Assembly: GCA_963743825.1 (NCBI GenBank)
Contig: CAVURC010000006.1
Coordinates: forward strand, 1 to 64,000
Direction of reading: 5' to 3'
Length of the DNA: 64,000 nucleotides
DNA from: Sva-07 sp963743825
GTDB lineage: Bacteria > Actinomycetota > Acidimicrobiia > Acidimicrobiales > Ilumatobacteraceae
Every line of letters begins with the position of its first letter. Position 1 is the first letter of the stretch. Below the pieces are notes generated by a model. That model did not search any database and was not told the DNA's origin. It saw only the letters and a program-made list of their open reading frames with translations. A program made the position numbers and the translations under genes. Shown here one piece after another: positions 48,571 through 57,219 of this stretch.

Positions 48571-49035
48571 ATGACCGAACGACCATTTCGCGTACTGGGG
48601 CTCCAACAGATCGCCATCGGCGGGCTCGACAAGGGTGCGCTCACCGGACTCTGGACCGGGCTGCTCGGCGTCGAGAAGGTCGGTGACTACGTGAGCGAGT
48701 CGGAGAACGTCGACGAGGACATCCTCCGCCTCGGCGAGGGACCTCATGCCGTGGAGATCGATCTGATGCAGCCGCTCGATCCCGAGCGATCACCCAAGGT
48801 GCACGTGCCGACGCTCAACCACGTCGGTGTGTGGATCGACGATCTCGCGGCGTGTGTCGACTGGCTGACGGAGCAGGGCGTGCGGTTCACGCCGGGTGGG
48901 ATTCGCAAGGGTGCCGCGGGCCACGACGTGTGCTTCATCCACCCGAAGGGCAACGACGACACGCCCCGAAGTGGTGAAGGTGTGCTGATCGAACTCGTCC
49001 AGGCTCCGCCCGATGTGATCGCAGCCCTGGGCTGA
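48571..49035 (+). CDS. VOC-family protein, methylmalonyl-CoA epimerase-like
   Basis: 154 residues with two beta-alpha-beta-beta-beta modules. LQQIAIGGLDKGALTGLWTG opens the first and LNHVGVWIDDLAACVDWLTE the second; metal ligands are likely Gln/His in these strands and Glu in HAVEIDLMQP and GVLIELVQAP. The pattern GGIRKGAAGHDVCFIHPK recalls methylmalonyl-CoA epimerase. Its stop overlaps the start of an acyl-CoA transferase, so a role in acyl-CoA metabolism is likely. The exact substrate is unknown. Confidence 0.78.
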   Translation: MTERPFRVLGLQQIAIGGLDKGALTGLWTGLLGVEKVGDYVSESENVDEDILRLGEGPHAVEIDLMQPLDPERSPKVHVPTLNHVGVWIDDLAACVDWLTEQGVRFTPGGIRKGAAGHDVCFIHPKGNDDTPRSGEGVLIELVQAPPDVIAALG

Positions 49036-50210
49036 TGGCCGACACGGGGGGTTCGGGTCCGCTCGCCGGGATCCGGGTGGTCGAACTCGGCGTGTGGGTG
49101 GCGGGGCCCGCTGCCGGCGGGATCATGGCCGACTGGGGTGCCGACGTCATCAAGGTCGAGCCGGCCGGTGGCGACCCGCAGCGGGCGGTGTTCGGGTCGG
49201 TCGGACTCGACGGTTCGATGCCGGTGCCGCCCTTCGAGGTCGACAACCGCGGCAAGCGATCGGTGGTGCTCGACCTTCGAGACTTCGACGACCACGCCGT
49301 GTTCGACCGGCTGCTGTCGACGGCCGACGTGCTGGTCACCAACATGCGACCGGGGGCGCTGGAACGCCTCGAACTCGGGCCCGACCGGATCTGTGCACGG
49401 CACCCTCGTCTCGTGTACGGGGCGATCACCGGCTACGGCTTCGAGGGCGTCGATCGTGACCGTGCCGGCTACGACATCGGCGCGTTCTGGGCGCGGTCGG
49501 GACTCGCACACACCATGGTCCCGCCGGGCGAGATGCCACCCGGGCTGCGTTCGGGGATGGGCGACCATCAGACGGGGATGACGCTCGTCGCAGGCGTGAT
49601 GGCGAAGCTGCTCGAGCGGGAACGAACCGGCCATGGCGGTCTGGTGTCGACCAGCCTCCTGCGCACCGGGATGTACTCGATCGCCTGGGACTTCGGCATC
49701 CAACTGCGGTTCGATCGCCGGGAGTCGACGAAGTCACGTGCGAAGAGCCGGGCTCCACTCATCAACAGCTACCGGGCGAGCGACGATCGCATCTTCTGGC
49801 TCATCTGCCTCGAAGCCGACCGTCACTGGCCCAAGGTGCTCGCCGCGCTCGATCGTTCCGATCTGGCCGATGATCCGCGATACGTCGATGCGAAGGCCCG
49901 CGTCACGCACGCGGCGGAGTTGATCGCCGAGTTCGACACGGTCTTCGACACGCGGCCGCTCGCGGAGTGGGCGGAGCGGTTCGACGAGCACGACGTGTGG
50001 TGGGCGCCGGTGCAGTCGATCGTCGACGTGATCGCCGACCCGCAGGCACAGTCCGGCTTCGTCGACATGATGCCGCGCGACGGCGAGGAGCCGTTCCGGG
50101 CCGTGGCGACGCCGGTCGACTTCGACGGCCACGTCGTGCGACCCGGTGTGGTGCCCGCGCTCGGCGAGCACACCGACGAGATCCTCGACGAGCTCGTGCC
50201 CGAGCGATGA
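49035..50210 (+). CDS. CoA transferase, family III (CaiB/BaiF)
   Basis: 391 residues. Characteristic parts: LAGIRVVELGVWVAGPAAGG, DWGADVIKVEPAGGDPQR, RSVVLDLR region, VTNMRPGALERLELGPDRI, and the catalytic Asp in RDRAGYDIGAFWARSG. The C-terminal LGEHTDEILDELV is also typical. It moves CoA between carboxylic acids. Upstream overlap with the VOC gene (TGATG) indicates one operon. The stop codon lies within the first of two palindromes. Confidence 0.9.
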   Translation: MADTGGSGPLAGIRVVELGVWVAGPAAGGIMADWGADVIKVEPAGGDPQRAVFGSVGLDGSMPVPPFEVDNRGKRSVVLDLRDFDDHAVFDRLLSTADVLVTNMRPGALERLELGPDRICARHPRLVYGAITGYGFEGVDRDRAGYDIGAFWARSGLAHTMVPPGEMPPGLRSGMGDHQTGMTLVAGVMAKLLERERTGHGGLVSTSLLRTGMYSIAWDFGIQLRFDRRESTKSRAKSRAPLINSYRASDDRIFWLICLEADRHWPKVLAALDRSDLADDPRYVDAKARVTHAAELIAEFDTVFDTRPLAEWAERFDEHDVWWAPVQSIVDVIADPQAQSGFVDMMPRDGEEPFRAVATPVDFDGHVVRPGVVPALGEHTDEILDELVPER

Positions 50211-50248
50211 GAATCTGGCGCGACCGGTGCGCCGGAATCTCATCGCTC
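50202..50248. repeat. Palindrome, AGCGATGAGATT family, copy 1
   Basis: GAGCGATGAGAATCTGGCGC pairs with the complement in GCGCCGGAATCTCATCGCTC (two mismatches) around GACCGGT. It contains the CoA-transferase TGA. A near copy lies 16 bases downstream and another at 55302. Confidence 0.75.
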
Positions 50249-50264
50249 GACCATGCGGGATGCA

Positions 50265-50309
50265 AGCGATGAGATTGTGGCGCGACCGGTGCACCGGAAT
50301 CTCATCGCT
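50265..50309. repeat. Palindrome, AGCGATGAGATT family, copy 2
   Basis: AGCGATGAGATT...AATCTCATCGCT around GGCGCGACCGGTGCACCGG. Tandem with copy 1, between convergent genes; its right end abuts the enoyl-CoA hydratase stop (50309-50311). Confidence 0.72.
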
Positions 50310-51157
50310 CAGAAGGTTGGGGGGCGCTTCTCGATGAGGGCGCTGACGCCCTCGCGGTACTCGGCGGTGCCCATGGCCTCGTCGAGGAGGCGGAGCGAGT
50401 CGGTGACCGAGGCGGCGGGGTCGTGGCGCAGGAGATCGTCGGCGATCTGGCGTTTGGTCATGGTGACGGCGTTCGGGCCGACCGTGTCGGCGAGGAGTCG
50501 GCCATAGCGCCGCGCGGCAGCGAGGGTGGCGGCACCGTCGGGCTCGACACCGTTCCAGAGTCCCCAGTCGGCGGTCTCCTCGCCGGTGACCACACGTCCC
50601 GACAGCAGCAGATCGTTTGCCCGGGTGACGCCGACGAGGCGGGGCAACATCCAGCTCGCGCCGTACTCGGCGGGCAGGCCGAGCTTCGGCGCAGCCGTGG
50701 TGAGCTTGGCATCGGCGGCGACGAAGCGAAGATCGCAGAACAGCACGAGCGACAGACCCACGCCCGCGCAGGCTCCATTGACGGCGGCGATGATCGGCAG
50801 CCGGTAGCCGAGCTGCCACGCCATGTCGGCGTCGAGACGGTCACCGCCTCCGGGTCGGGCGGGCTCGGCGGGCAGACCGCTGTCGTAGCCGCCGCGTTCG
50901 CCGTGGTCGGCGAGGGCAGCCGAGTCGCCGCCGACACAGAACGCCGGGGGAGTACCGGTGACCACGACGGCGCGGACGTCGTCACGATGCTCGAGTTCGG
51001 CCATCACCTGGCGGAACTCCGTGTGCATCGTGCCCGTCCACGCGTTGTGACGGTGCGGGCGGTGCAGCCACACCGTGGCCACACGATCCTCGATCTCCCA
51101 GCGGATCGCCGTGAGTTCGCCGCTCGCGGCGGTCGGCGGATCGCCGCTCAGCCCCAC
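50309..51157 (-). CDS. Enoyl-CoA hydratase/isomerase family protein
   Basis: About 282 residues from the GTG at 51157, which overlaps the upstream cysQ stop; a shorter start near TAIRWEIEDRVATVW is possible. Crotonase features: VAVVLHRP-like start (ATVWLHRPHRHNAW), oxyanion stretch PAFCVGGDSAALADHG, AAVNGACAGVGLSLVLFCDL and KLGLPAEYGASWMLPRLVG. One Glu in the second active-site segment (LPAEYG) fits the hydratase pattern. It is probably part of fatty-acid or branched-acid breakdown. Confidence 0.86.
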   Translation of the reverse strand: MGLSGDPPTAASGELTAIRWEIEDRVATVWLHRPHRHNAWTGTMHTEFRQVMAELEHRDDVRAVVVTGTPPAFCVGGDSAALADHGERGGYDSGLPAEPARPGGGDRLDADMAWQLGYRLPIIAAVNGACAGVGLSLVLFCDLRFVAADAKLTTAAPKLGLPAEYGASWMLPRLVGVTRANDLLLSGRVVTGEETADWGLWNGVEPDGAATLAAARRYGRLLADTVGPNAVTMTKRQIADDLLRHDPAASVTDSLRLLDEAMGTAEYREGVSALIEKRPPTF

Positions 51158-51895
51158 AGCGCCTGGAGCACGGGTTCGGCCAACTCGGGTCGGCAGACGA
51201 TGAAGTCGGGAAGCCACGGATCGCGGTCGTTGTAGACGATGGGCGAGCCGTCGAGCCGGCTCACGTGGAAGCCTGAAGCGAGCGCAACGCCGGCCGGTGC
51301 GGCGGAGTCCCACTGGTACATGCCGCCATCGTGGACGTAGATGTCGGTTTCGCCCATGACGACCGACATCGCCTTGGCCCCCGCCGATCCGAGCCGCACG
51401 GCCTCACAGTCGAGGCCTTCGGCGACGAGCACGGCGGCGTACGGCGCTCGGCTGCGAGACGTGACCAGGCGTGGTCGCTGCGCGTGTGAACGGCGGCATC
51501 GGGGTGGGATCGTCGGTGGTGAAGGTGCGGTCGAGAACCGGAAGGCTCACGGCGGCGGCGCCGAAGCGGTCGCCCGACCAGAGTGCGATGTGAACCGCCC
51601 AGTCGATGCGGCCGGGTTCGCTGTACTCGCGGGTGCCGTCGAGTGGATCGACGATCCACACGCGGTCGGCGCCGAATCGTCGAGGGTCTTCGCGACCCTC
51701 CTCCGAGAGCACCGCATCATCGGGTCGGTGCGTGGCGAACTCCTGGGCGAGGAACTGCTGCGCGAGAGCGTCGCCGGCATCCTTGACATCCCAGGTCGAA
51801 GCGCCCTCGGCAAACAGCTTCTCGCGGGCTTCGAGGAGCAGGTGGCCCGTCTCGGTCGCCAGGCGCGTGGCGAGCTGGCCGTCGGTCTCCTGCAT
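51148..51895 (-). CDS. cysQ: 3'(2'),5'-bisphosphate nucleotidase CysQ-like, one frameshift
   Basis: About 248 residues of the inositol-monophosphatase fold. Li+-sensitive phosphatase metal site: SEEGREDPRR, VWIVDPLDGTREY and, late, YQWDSAAPAGVALASG. The start MQETDGQLATRLATETGHLL overlaps the ettA stop. Near 51460 the frame changes between FTRAATTP and LVAEGLDCEAVRLGSAG. CysQ recycles PAP from sulfate assimilation, or dephosphorylates inositol phosphate. The RIDWAVHIAL region after the active site matches actinobacterial CysQ. Confidence 0.82.
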
Positions 51896-53568
51896 CAGGC
51901 CAGCTTTTTGTACTTGATGCGGTGGGGTTGCTCGGCGCCGGCGCCGAGTTCCTTCTTGCGTCGTTCCTCGTACTCGGAGAAGTTGCCCTCGAACCAGCGC
52001 ACCTGGCTGTCGCCCTCGAACGCCAACACGTGGGTGGCGACGCGGTCGAGGAACCAGCGGTCGTGCGAGATCACCACGGCGCAGCCGGGGAACGATTCGA
52101 GCCCGGCTTCGAGTGCACGCAGCGTGTCGACGTCGAGGTCGTTCGTCGGCTCGTCGAGCAGCAGCACGTTGCCGCCCGACTTGAGCAGCTTGGCGAGATG
52201 CACCCGGTTGCGCTCGCCGCCGGACAGGTCGCCGACGCGCTTGCCGTGGTCGGTGCCCTTGAAGTTGAAGCTCGACACGTAGGCGCGTCCGTGGATTTCG
52301 CGGCCGCCGACCTCGAGCACTTCGGCGCCACCGGTGATCTCGTCGTACACGGTGGCGTCGGGGTCGAGGTCGTCGCGGTCCTGGTCGACGTACGACAGAT
52401 CGACGGTGTCGCCGATCTTGATCGAACCGGAGTCGGGCTCCTCGCGACCGGCGAGCATCTTGAACAGCGTGGACTTGCCGGCGCCGTTCGGGCCGATGAT
52501 GCCGACGATGCCGGCGGGCGGCAGCGAGAACGAGAGGTTCTCGATGAGCAGCCGGTCGCCGAAGCCCTTGCTGAGCCCTTCGACCTCGATCACCTGGTCG
52601 CCGAGGCGACGGCCGGCCGGGATCGTGATCTCCAGCGTCGACGCCTTGGTCTCGGCCGATTTCGTCTCGTTGTAGAGCTTCTCGTAGGCGGCCAACCGGG
52701 CCTTGCCCTTGGCCTGGCGGGCCTTGGCGCCCATCCGGACCCATTCGAGTTCGCGGGCCAGGCTGCGCTTGCGGGCTTCGTTGCCACGCTCTTCGCGTTC
52801 GAGGCGTTCCTGCTTCTGCTCGAGCCAGCTGGAGTAGTTGCCCTCGAAGGGGAACCCCTTGCCGCGGTCGAGCTCGAGGATCCACTGGGCGACGTTGTCG
52901 AGGAAGTACCGGTCGTGGGTGATCGCCACCACCGTGCCCGCATAGTCGCCGAGGAAACGCTCCAGCCAGTCGACGGACTCGGCGTCGAGGTGGTTCGTCG
53001 GCTCGTCGAGCAGCAACAGGTCGGGGCGCGACAGCAGGAGGCGGCACAGTGCGACACGGCGACGCTCGCCACCGGACAGCACGGTCACGTCGGCATCGTC
53101 GGGCGGGCAGCGCAAGGCGTCCATGGCGATCTCGACGTTGCGTTCGAGGCTCCACGCGTCCGTTGCGGCGATCCTGTCTTCGAGGCGCGCCTGCTCCTTG
53201 CCGATCTTGTCGTAGTCGGCATCGGGGTCGGCCCACATGGCCATGACCTCGTTGTACCGATCGATGATGCCCTGCACGTCGGCCACGCCGTCCATGACGT
53301 TGCCCTTCACATCCTTGGCGGGATCGAGCTGCGGCTCCTGGGCGAGGTAGCCGACGGTGAAGCCGGCGGTGAGGCGGGCCTCGCCGGAGTATCCGTCGTC
53401 GAGGCCGGCCATGATCTTGAGCAGCGACGACTTGCCGGCGCCGTTGTTGCCCAACACACCGATCTTGGCGCCCGGGTAGAACGACAACGAGATGTTCTCC
53501 AGCACCGTCTTGTCCGGCGGGTAGTGACGGGCGAGCTTGTAGGCCTGGTAGATGAATTCGTGCGCCAT
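51895..53568 (-). CDS. ettA: Energy-dependent translational throttle protein EttA (ABC-F)
   Basis: 557 residues with two ABC domains. Walker A sites LGNNGAGKSSLLKIMAG and IGPNGAGKSTLFKMLAG; signature motifs LSGGERRRVALCRLLL and LSGGERNRVHLAKLLK; Walker B LLLLDEPTNHLDAES and VLLLDEPTNDLDVDT. The linker (RLEREERGNEARKRSLAREL) and overall pattern fit EttA, which binds the ribosomal E site according to energy state. The ATG overlaps nothing upstream. A perfect palindrome lies 30 bases upstream, toward glnK. Confidence 0.94.
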   Translation of the reverse strand: MAHEFIYQAYKLARHYPPDKTVLENISLSFYPGAKIGVLGNNGAGKSSLLKIMAGLDDGYSGEARLTAGFTVGYLAQEPQLDPAKDVKGNVMDGVADVQGIIDRYNEVMAMWADPDADYDKIGKEQARLEDRIAATDAWSLERNVEIAMDALRCPPDDADVTVLSGGERRRVALCRLLLSRPDLLLLDEPTNHLDAESVDWLERFLGDYAGTVVAITHDRYFLDNVAQWILELDRGKGFPFEGNYSSWLEQKQERLEREERGNEARKRSLARELEWVRMGAKARQAKGKARLAAYEKLYNETKSAETKASTLEITIPAGRRLGDQVIEVEGLSKGFGDRLLIENLSFSLPPAGIVGIIGPNGAGKSTLFKMLAGREEPDSGSIKIGDTVDLSYVDQDRDDLDPDATVYDEITGGAEVLEVGGREIHGRAYVSSFNFKGTDHGKRVGDLSGGERNRVHLAKLLKSGGNVLLLDEPTNDLDVDTLRALEAGLESFPGCAVVISHDRWFLDRVATHVLAFEGDSQVRWFEGNFSEYEERRKKELGAGAEQPHRIKYKKLA

Positions 53569-53598
53569 GGTGGCCCCGAGGCTAACGGCGACCGAACG

Positions 53599-53633
53599 AT
53601 CGTTGCCGTGGTGTCCGACACCACGGCAACGAT
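53599..53633. repeat. Perfect 35-bp palindrome, GTC-C-GAC centre
   Basis: 17-bp arms (ATCGTTGCCGTGGTGTC) around a central C, between the glnK stop (53634) and the ettA start (53568), both minus strand. Confidence 0.75.
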
Positions 53634-53972
53634 TCAGATGGCGTCGGCGCCGTACTCGGACGTGCGGATCCGGACGATCGTTTCCACACTGGTGACCCAG
53701 ATCTTGCCATCGCCGATCTTGCCGGTACTCGCTGCGGACGCAATGGCGTCGACGATCCGTTCGACATCGTCGCTCTCGGCGAGGATCTCGAGCTTGACCT
53801 TCGGGACGAAGTCGATCTTGTACTCGGACCCGCGGTAGGTCTCGGTGTGGCCGCCCTGGCGGCCGAACCCGCGGACCTCCGACACGGTGATTCCTTGAAC
53901 GCCGGCGGCCTTGAGTGCCTCCTTGACGTCGTCGAGCTTGAACGGTTTGATGATGGCGGTGATCAGCTTCAT
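53634..53972 (-). CDS. glnK: Nitrogen regulatory PII protein
   Basis: 112 residues. MKLITAIIKPFKLDDVKEAL, the T-loop with modifiable Tyr51 (HTETYRGSEYKIDF), the ATP/2-oxoglutarate loop GKIGDGKIWV and the end IRTSEYGADAI. PII senses energy and 2-oxoglutarate and gates AmtB. It lies 25 bases downstream of amtB, so the product is GlnK-type. In actinobacteria Tyr51 is adenylylated by GlnD; no glnD is visible in this window. Confidence 0.96.
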   Translation of the reverse strand: MKLITAIIKPFKLDDVKEALKAAGVQGITVSEVRGFGRQGGHTETYRGSEYKIDFVPKVKLEILAESDDVERIVDAIASAASTGKIGDGKIWVTSVETIVRIRTSEYGADAI

Positions 53973-53997
53973 GGAGGCTCCTTGTCAGGTCGCGTGG

Positions 53998-55197
53998 TCA
54001 GACGCCGGGGTGGTAGGCGGTTTCGGCGTGCTGGGCCTGGTCGAGGCCGATCTGCTCTTCCTCGATGGAGACCCGGACGCCGATGGTCTTCTTCAGCGCG
54101 AGCATCAACAGCAAGGTGATGGGGAACGACCAGAGGATCGTGACGCCGTTGACCAGCGCCTGCTCGAGCAGCAGTGAGGCGTCGCCACCGTAGAAGATCC
54201 CCTCGTCGAACGCGCCGTCGAAGAACGCCGGGTTGGCGAAGAAGCCGATGAGGAGCGAGCCGACGAGTCCACCGACGAAGTGCACCCCGACGACGTCGAG
54301 TGCATCGTCGTAGCCGAACTTGTTCTTCAGGCGGATGGCGTAGCAGCAGATCACTCCGGCAGCGGCGCCGATGAAGATCGGTGCCGGGCCGGACACGTAG
54401 CCGGCGGCCGGTGTGATGGCCACGAGTCCGGCGACGATCCCGGAGGCCGCGCCCAGGTTGGTGGGGTGACCGTCACGAATCCATTCGACGACAACCCAGA
54501 CGAGGCCGGCTGCAGCAGCGGCGAGGAACGTGTTCATGAACGCTTGGGCTGCCTGGCCGTTGGCGGCCAGGGCGGAGCCGGCGTTGAAGCCGAACCAGCC
54601 GAACCAGAGGATCCCGGTGCCGATCATCACGAGCGGCATCGAGTGCGGCGGGCTCGCCTCGGTGCGCCGAGCACCGAGAACCAGAACTGCGGCGAGCGCC
54701 GCAATGCCGGCGTTGACGTGGATCGCCGTTCCGCCGGCGAAGTCGATCGACCCGCGCTGGCCGGCCCATCCGCCGTACACCCACTTGAACACGGGCACGA
54801 ACACGAGCAGCACCCAGATCGGCACGAAGATCGCCCATGCGGCGAACTTCATCCGGTCGGCCACGGCGCCGGAGATGAGCGCCGGCGTGATGACGGCGAA
54901 CATTCCGAGGAACGCGACGATGGCGAGCGCGGACCCGTCACCGGCGACGGTGATGTCCTTGAGGAAGAACGAGTCGAACCCGCCGATGAAGTCGTTGTCG
55001 AACGGTGTCTGGGCCAACGAGAAGCCGACGGCGACCCACACGATCGGCACGATCAGCAGGCAGTAGAAGTTCATCATCAGCATGTTCAGCACGTTGCGGC
55101 TGCGGTCCATGCCACCGTAGAAGAGCGCGAGGCCCGGTGTCATGAACAGCACCATGGCTGCTGAGACGAGGATCCAAGTCAGGTTGCCGCTGTCCAT
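53998..55197 (-). CDS. amtB: Ammonium transporter AmtB
   Basis: 399 residues from the ATG at 55197. About 11 membrane helices (LTWILVSAAMVLFMTPGLAL, CLLIVPIVWVAVGFSL). Characteristic segments: FYGGMDRSRNVLNMLMMNF, FAGGTAIHVNAGIAALAAVL with the pore His, GWFGFNAGSALAANGQ and VVGVHFVGGLVGSLLIGFF with the second His. The C-terminal tail (SIEEEQIGLDQAQHAETAYH) contacts GlnK. Upstream lies a pair of GAAAC boxes that could bind a GlnR-like regulator. Confidence 0.95.
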   Translation of the reverse strand: MDSGNLTWILVSAAMVLFMTPGLALFYGGMDRSRNVLNMLMMNFYCLLIVPIVWVAVGFSLAQTPFDNDFIGGFDSFFLKDITVAGDGSALAIVAFLGMFAVITPALISGAVADRMKFAAWAIFVPIWVLLVFVPVFKWVYGGWAGQRGSIDFAGGTAIHVNAGIAALAAVLVLGARRTEASPPHSMPLVMIGTGILWFGWFGFNAGSALAANGQAAQAFMNTFLAAAAAGLVWVVVEWIRDGHPTNLGAASGIVAGLVAITPAAGYVSGPAPIFIGAAAGVICCYAIRLKNKFGYDDALDVVGVHFVGGLVGSLLIGFFANPAFFDGAFDEGIFYGGDASLLLEQALVNGVTILWSFPITLLLMLALKKTIGVRVSIEEEQIGLDQAQHAETAYHPGV

Positions 55198-55249
55198 TCG
55201 ATCTCCAATTCGGTTGGTGTGGGAGCGGCCGACAAGATGCGGCAAGTTT

Positions 55250-55265
55250 GTTTCCTGGATGTTTC
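55250..55265 (-). promoter_or_regulatory. Candidate GlnR-like box upstream of amtB
   Basis: Two GAAAC motifs 6 bases apart (minus strand: GAAAC-ATCCAG-GAAAC), about 53-68 bases before the amtB start. GlnR sites in actinobacteria repeat GaAAC/GTnAC with 6-base spacers. Only the central pair matches well, so this is a weak candidate. Confidence 0.3.
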
Positions 55266-55301
55266 AGCACGAACTCGCTCGGATGAACTCTCGGAACCGC
55301 G

Positions 55302-55346
55302 AGCGATGAGATTTCGGCGCGACGGGTGCGCCGGAATCTCATCGCT
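55302..55346. repeat. Palindrome, AGCGATGAGATT family, copy 3
   Basis: AGCGATGAGATTTCGGCGC pairs with GCGCCGGAATCTCATCGCT with one mismatch around GACGGGT. Same family as 50202 and 50265, here between tandem minus-strand genes. Confidence 0.72.
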
Positions 55347-55366
55347 GGCAGGGGGCTACCGGGGCT

Positions 55367-56308
55367 TCAGCGGGTGAGGCGGGTGATGGCGTCGTGGAAC
55401 TCGTCGATCGTGTCGTTGATGATGTCGGCGACGGAGCGGACCGACTCGATGCGTCCGGCGACCTGGCCCGACAGTGCGATGGCCGCGTTCATGTCGCCAC
55501 CGAAGTACAGCGCCTGCGGATCACCGAAGTCGCCGAACACGTTGTGCTCGGCGTTCACGAGCGCTGCGGTGCGCTCGGTGCGCAGCGCCCGCAGGGCGGG
55601 GGAGTGGCGCTGGTTGAGGAAGAGGGTGTCGGTCTCCGCCGCGTCGATGATCGCCTGCTTCCAGTTCTGGTGCACGGGTGACTCGGCGGCCGACACCATG
55701 CGGGTGCCCATCTGCACGCCCTCGGCGCCGAGCGCGAAGGCCGCGGCCATCGTGTACCCATCGGTGATACCGCCCGCCGCGATGATCGGTACGTCGACCT
55801 TCGAACGCACCAATGGAAGCAGCACCATGGTGGCCACTGGCGTCGGGCTCTTGAAACCGCCCCCTTCGCCGCCTTCCACGACCAGGCCGTCGACGCCCGC
55901 ATCGACCGCCTTCAGTGCGGCGGCCAGGGTGGGTACCACGTGGTAGACGGTGAGCCCGGCCTCCTTGAGGATGCCGGTGTACTTCGTCGGCGAACCAGCC
56001 GATGTGGTGACGAACTTGACGCCCTGATCGATCACGAATTCGGCAATCGCCGGGTCGCGCACGAATGCCTGGGCGATGTTGACGCCGAACGGCCGGTCGG
56101 TGAGTTCGCGCATCTTGCGGATCTCGTCCTTGACCGCATCGAGTTCGCCGGAGGATGTCTCGATGATCCCGCACGCTCCCGCCTGCGACACCGCCGATGC
56201 GAGCTGCGAGCGAGCGATCCACCCCATCGGCGCCTGCACGATCGGGATGTCGACGCCGAGGTCACGGCTGACTCGATTGTCGAACGCGGCGGGGAGTGGC
56301 GATGTCAT
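55367..56308 (-). CDS. Nitronate monooxygenase / 2-nitropropane dioxygenase family
   Basis: 313 residues. FMN-dependent TIM-barrel: VDIPIVQAPMGWIARSQLAS, GIIETSSGELDAVKDEIRK, FGVNIAQAFVRDP, VVEGGEGGGFKSP, IIAAGGITDGYTMAAAFALG and GVQMGTRMVSAAESPVHQNW. These oxidise alkyl nitronates, although family members also include other flavin enzymes. The ATG at 56308 was chosen over an in-frame ATG inside the upstream palindrome. Confidence 0.88.
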   Translation of the reverse strand: MTSPLPAAFDNRVSRDLGVDIPIVQAPMGWIARSQLASAVSQAGACGIIETSSGELDAVKDEIRKMRELTDRPFGVNIAQAFVRDPAIAEFVIDQGVKFVTTSAGSPTKYTGILKEAGLTVYHVVPTLAAALKAVDAGVDGLVVEGGEGGGFKSPTPVATMVLLPLVRSKVDVPIIAAGGITDGYTMAAAFALGAEGVQMGTRMVSAAESPVHQNWKQAIIDAAETDTLFLNQRHSPALRALRTERTAALVNAEHNVFGDFGDPQALYFGGDMNAAIALSGQVAGRIESVRSVADIINDTIDEFHDAITRLTR

Positions 56309-56349
56309 CTGCTCATCTTGACGGTCGGGTCGTCGCCCCGTTGAACCGG

Positions 56350-56382
56350 ACGTACACGATGTGTCTGACACATCGTGTACGT
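56350..56382. repeat. 33-bp palindrome, copy 4 of 4 (inverted)
   Basis: Arms identical to those at 12657, 17648 and 28092 but with a central T, so the unit is inverted. It abuts the stop of the PhyH gene and lies 41 bases from the nitronate monooxygenase start (tandem minus genes). Confidence 0.85.
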
Positions 56383-57177
56383 CAGGGGATCACGAGGGGG
56401 AAGCGGGGGTCGTCGTCGAGGGGGCCGCCGACGACCAGGCCGTTCGGTTCGTACGGTGGCGACGTCGTCCACGGGCGCTCGCCGAATCGAGCGTCGTCGC
56501 CGAGCCAGCGCAGGCTCACCGCCCGGCGGCGGGTGGCGAGCGAGTTGCCCGGCGCGCCGTGCAGCGTGCGGAAGTGGAACGCCAGCACGTCGCCCGGCTC
56601 GACGTCCCACCCGAGCACCGTGTGACCGGCGACCAGTTCGTCGCCCTCTGGGAGGAGTTCGAACCGGTCGTCGGCGTCGCCGTAGGGAGTCTGGTCGATG
56701 AACTTGCGGGGCACGAACCGGCGTCCCCACAGATGCGAGCCGGCGATGAACTGCAGCCCCGACGTCGCGGGCACCGGGTCGAGTGCGATCCACATGCTGA
56801 CGTTCTGGAGGCCGTCGATGCCGTAGTACGGATCGTCGTGGTGCCAGGGCGTCGGCTCGGTCGCCCCGGGCTCCTTCACCAGCACGTGTTCGTGGAAGAA
56901 GCGCACCGTCGACGACTGCATCAGCTGACCGGCGATCGTGGCGAGACCGCTCTCGAACACGACCCGCCGGTACTGCTCGACCTCCGGCCACGTGACGTAG
57001 TCACTCCAGAATCCGACCGCTTCGTCGGGGCTGGTGTACCAGTGCGACCACTCGCTCGGATGCGTCCGGTTGTACTCGACACCCTCGGCCAGCAGATCGA
57101 GCCAGCGCGTCGAGCACGCCGCGCAGCACCGTGGCGCCGTCACGCTGGAACTGTTCGACATCGACGGGTTCGTTCAT
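56382..57177 (-). CDS. Phytanoyl-CoA dioxygenase (PhyH) family, one frameshift
   Basis: About 264 residues. Start MNEPVDVEQFQRDGATVLRG at 57177; a shift near 57110 leads to RWLDLLAEGVEYNRTHPSEW. Fe(II) ligands: His-X-Asp in PTPWHHDDPYYGID and distal His in FHFRTLHGAPGNS, followed by Arg in LATRRRAVSLRW for 2-oxoglutarate. The reaction is an iron and 2-oxoglutarate dependent hydroxylation of an unknown substrate. The gene is divergent from the aldo/keto reductase at 57220. Confidence 0.82.
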
Positions 57178-57219
57178 CCGGTGATCATCCCAGATCCGCA
57201 CCTCGCTAGCGTCGTCGTC

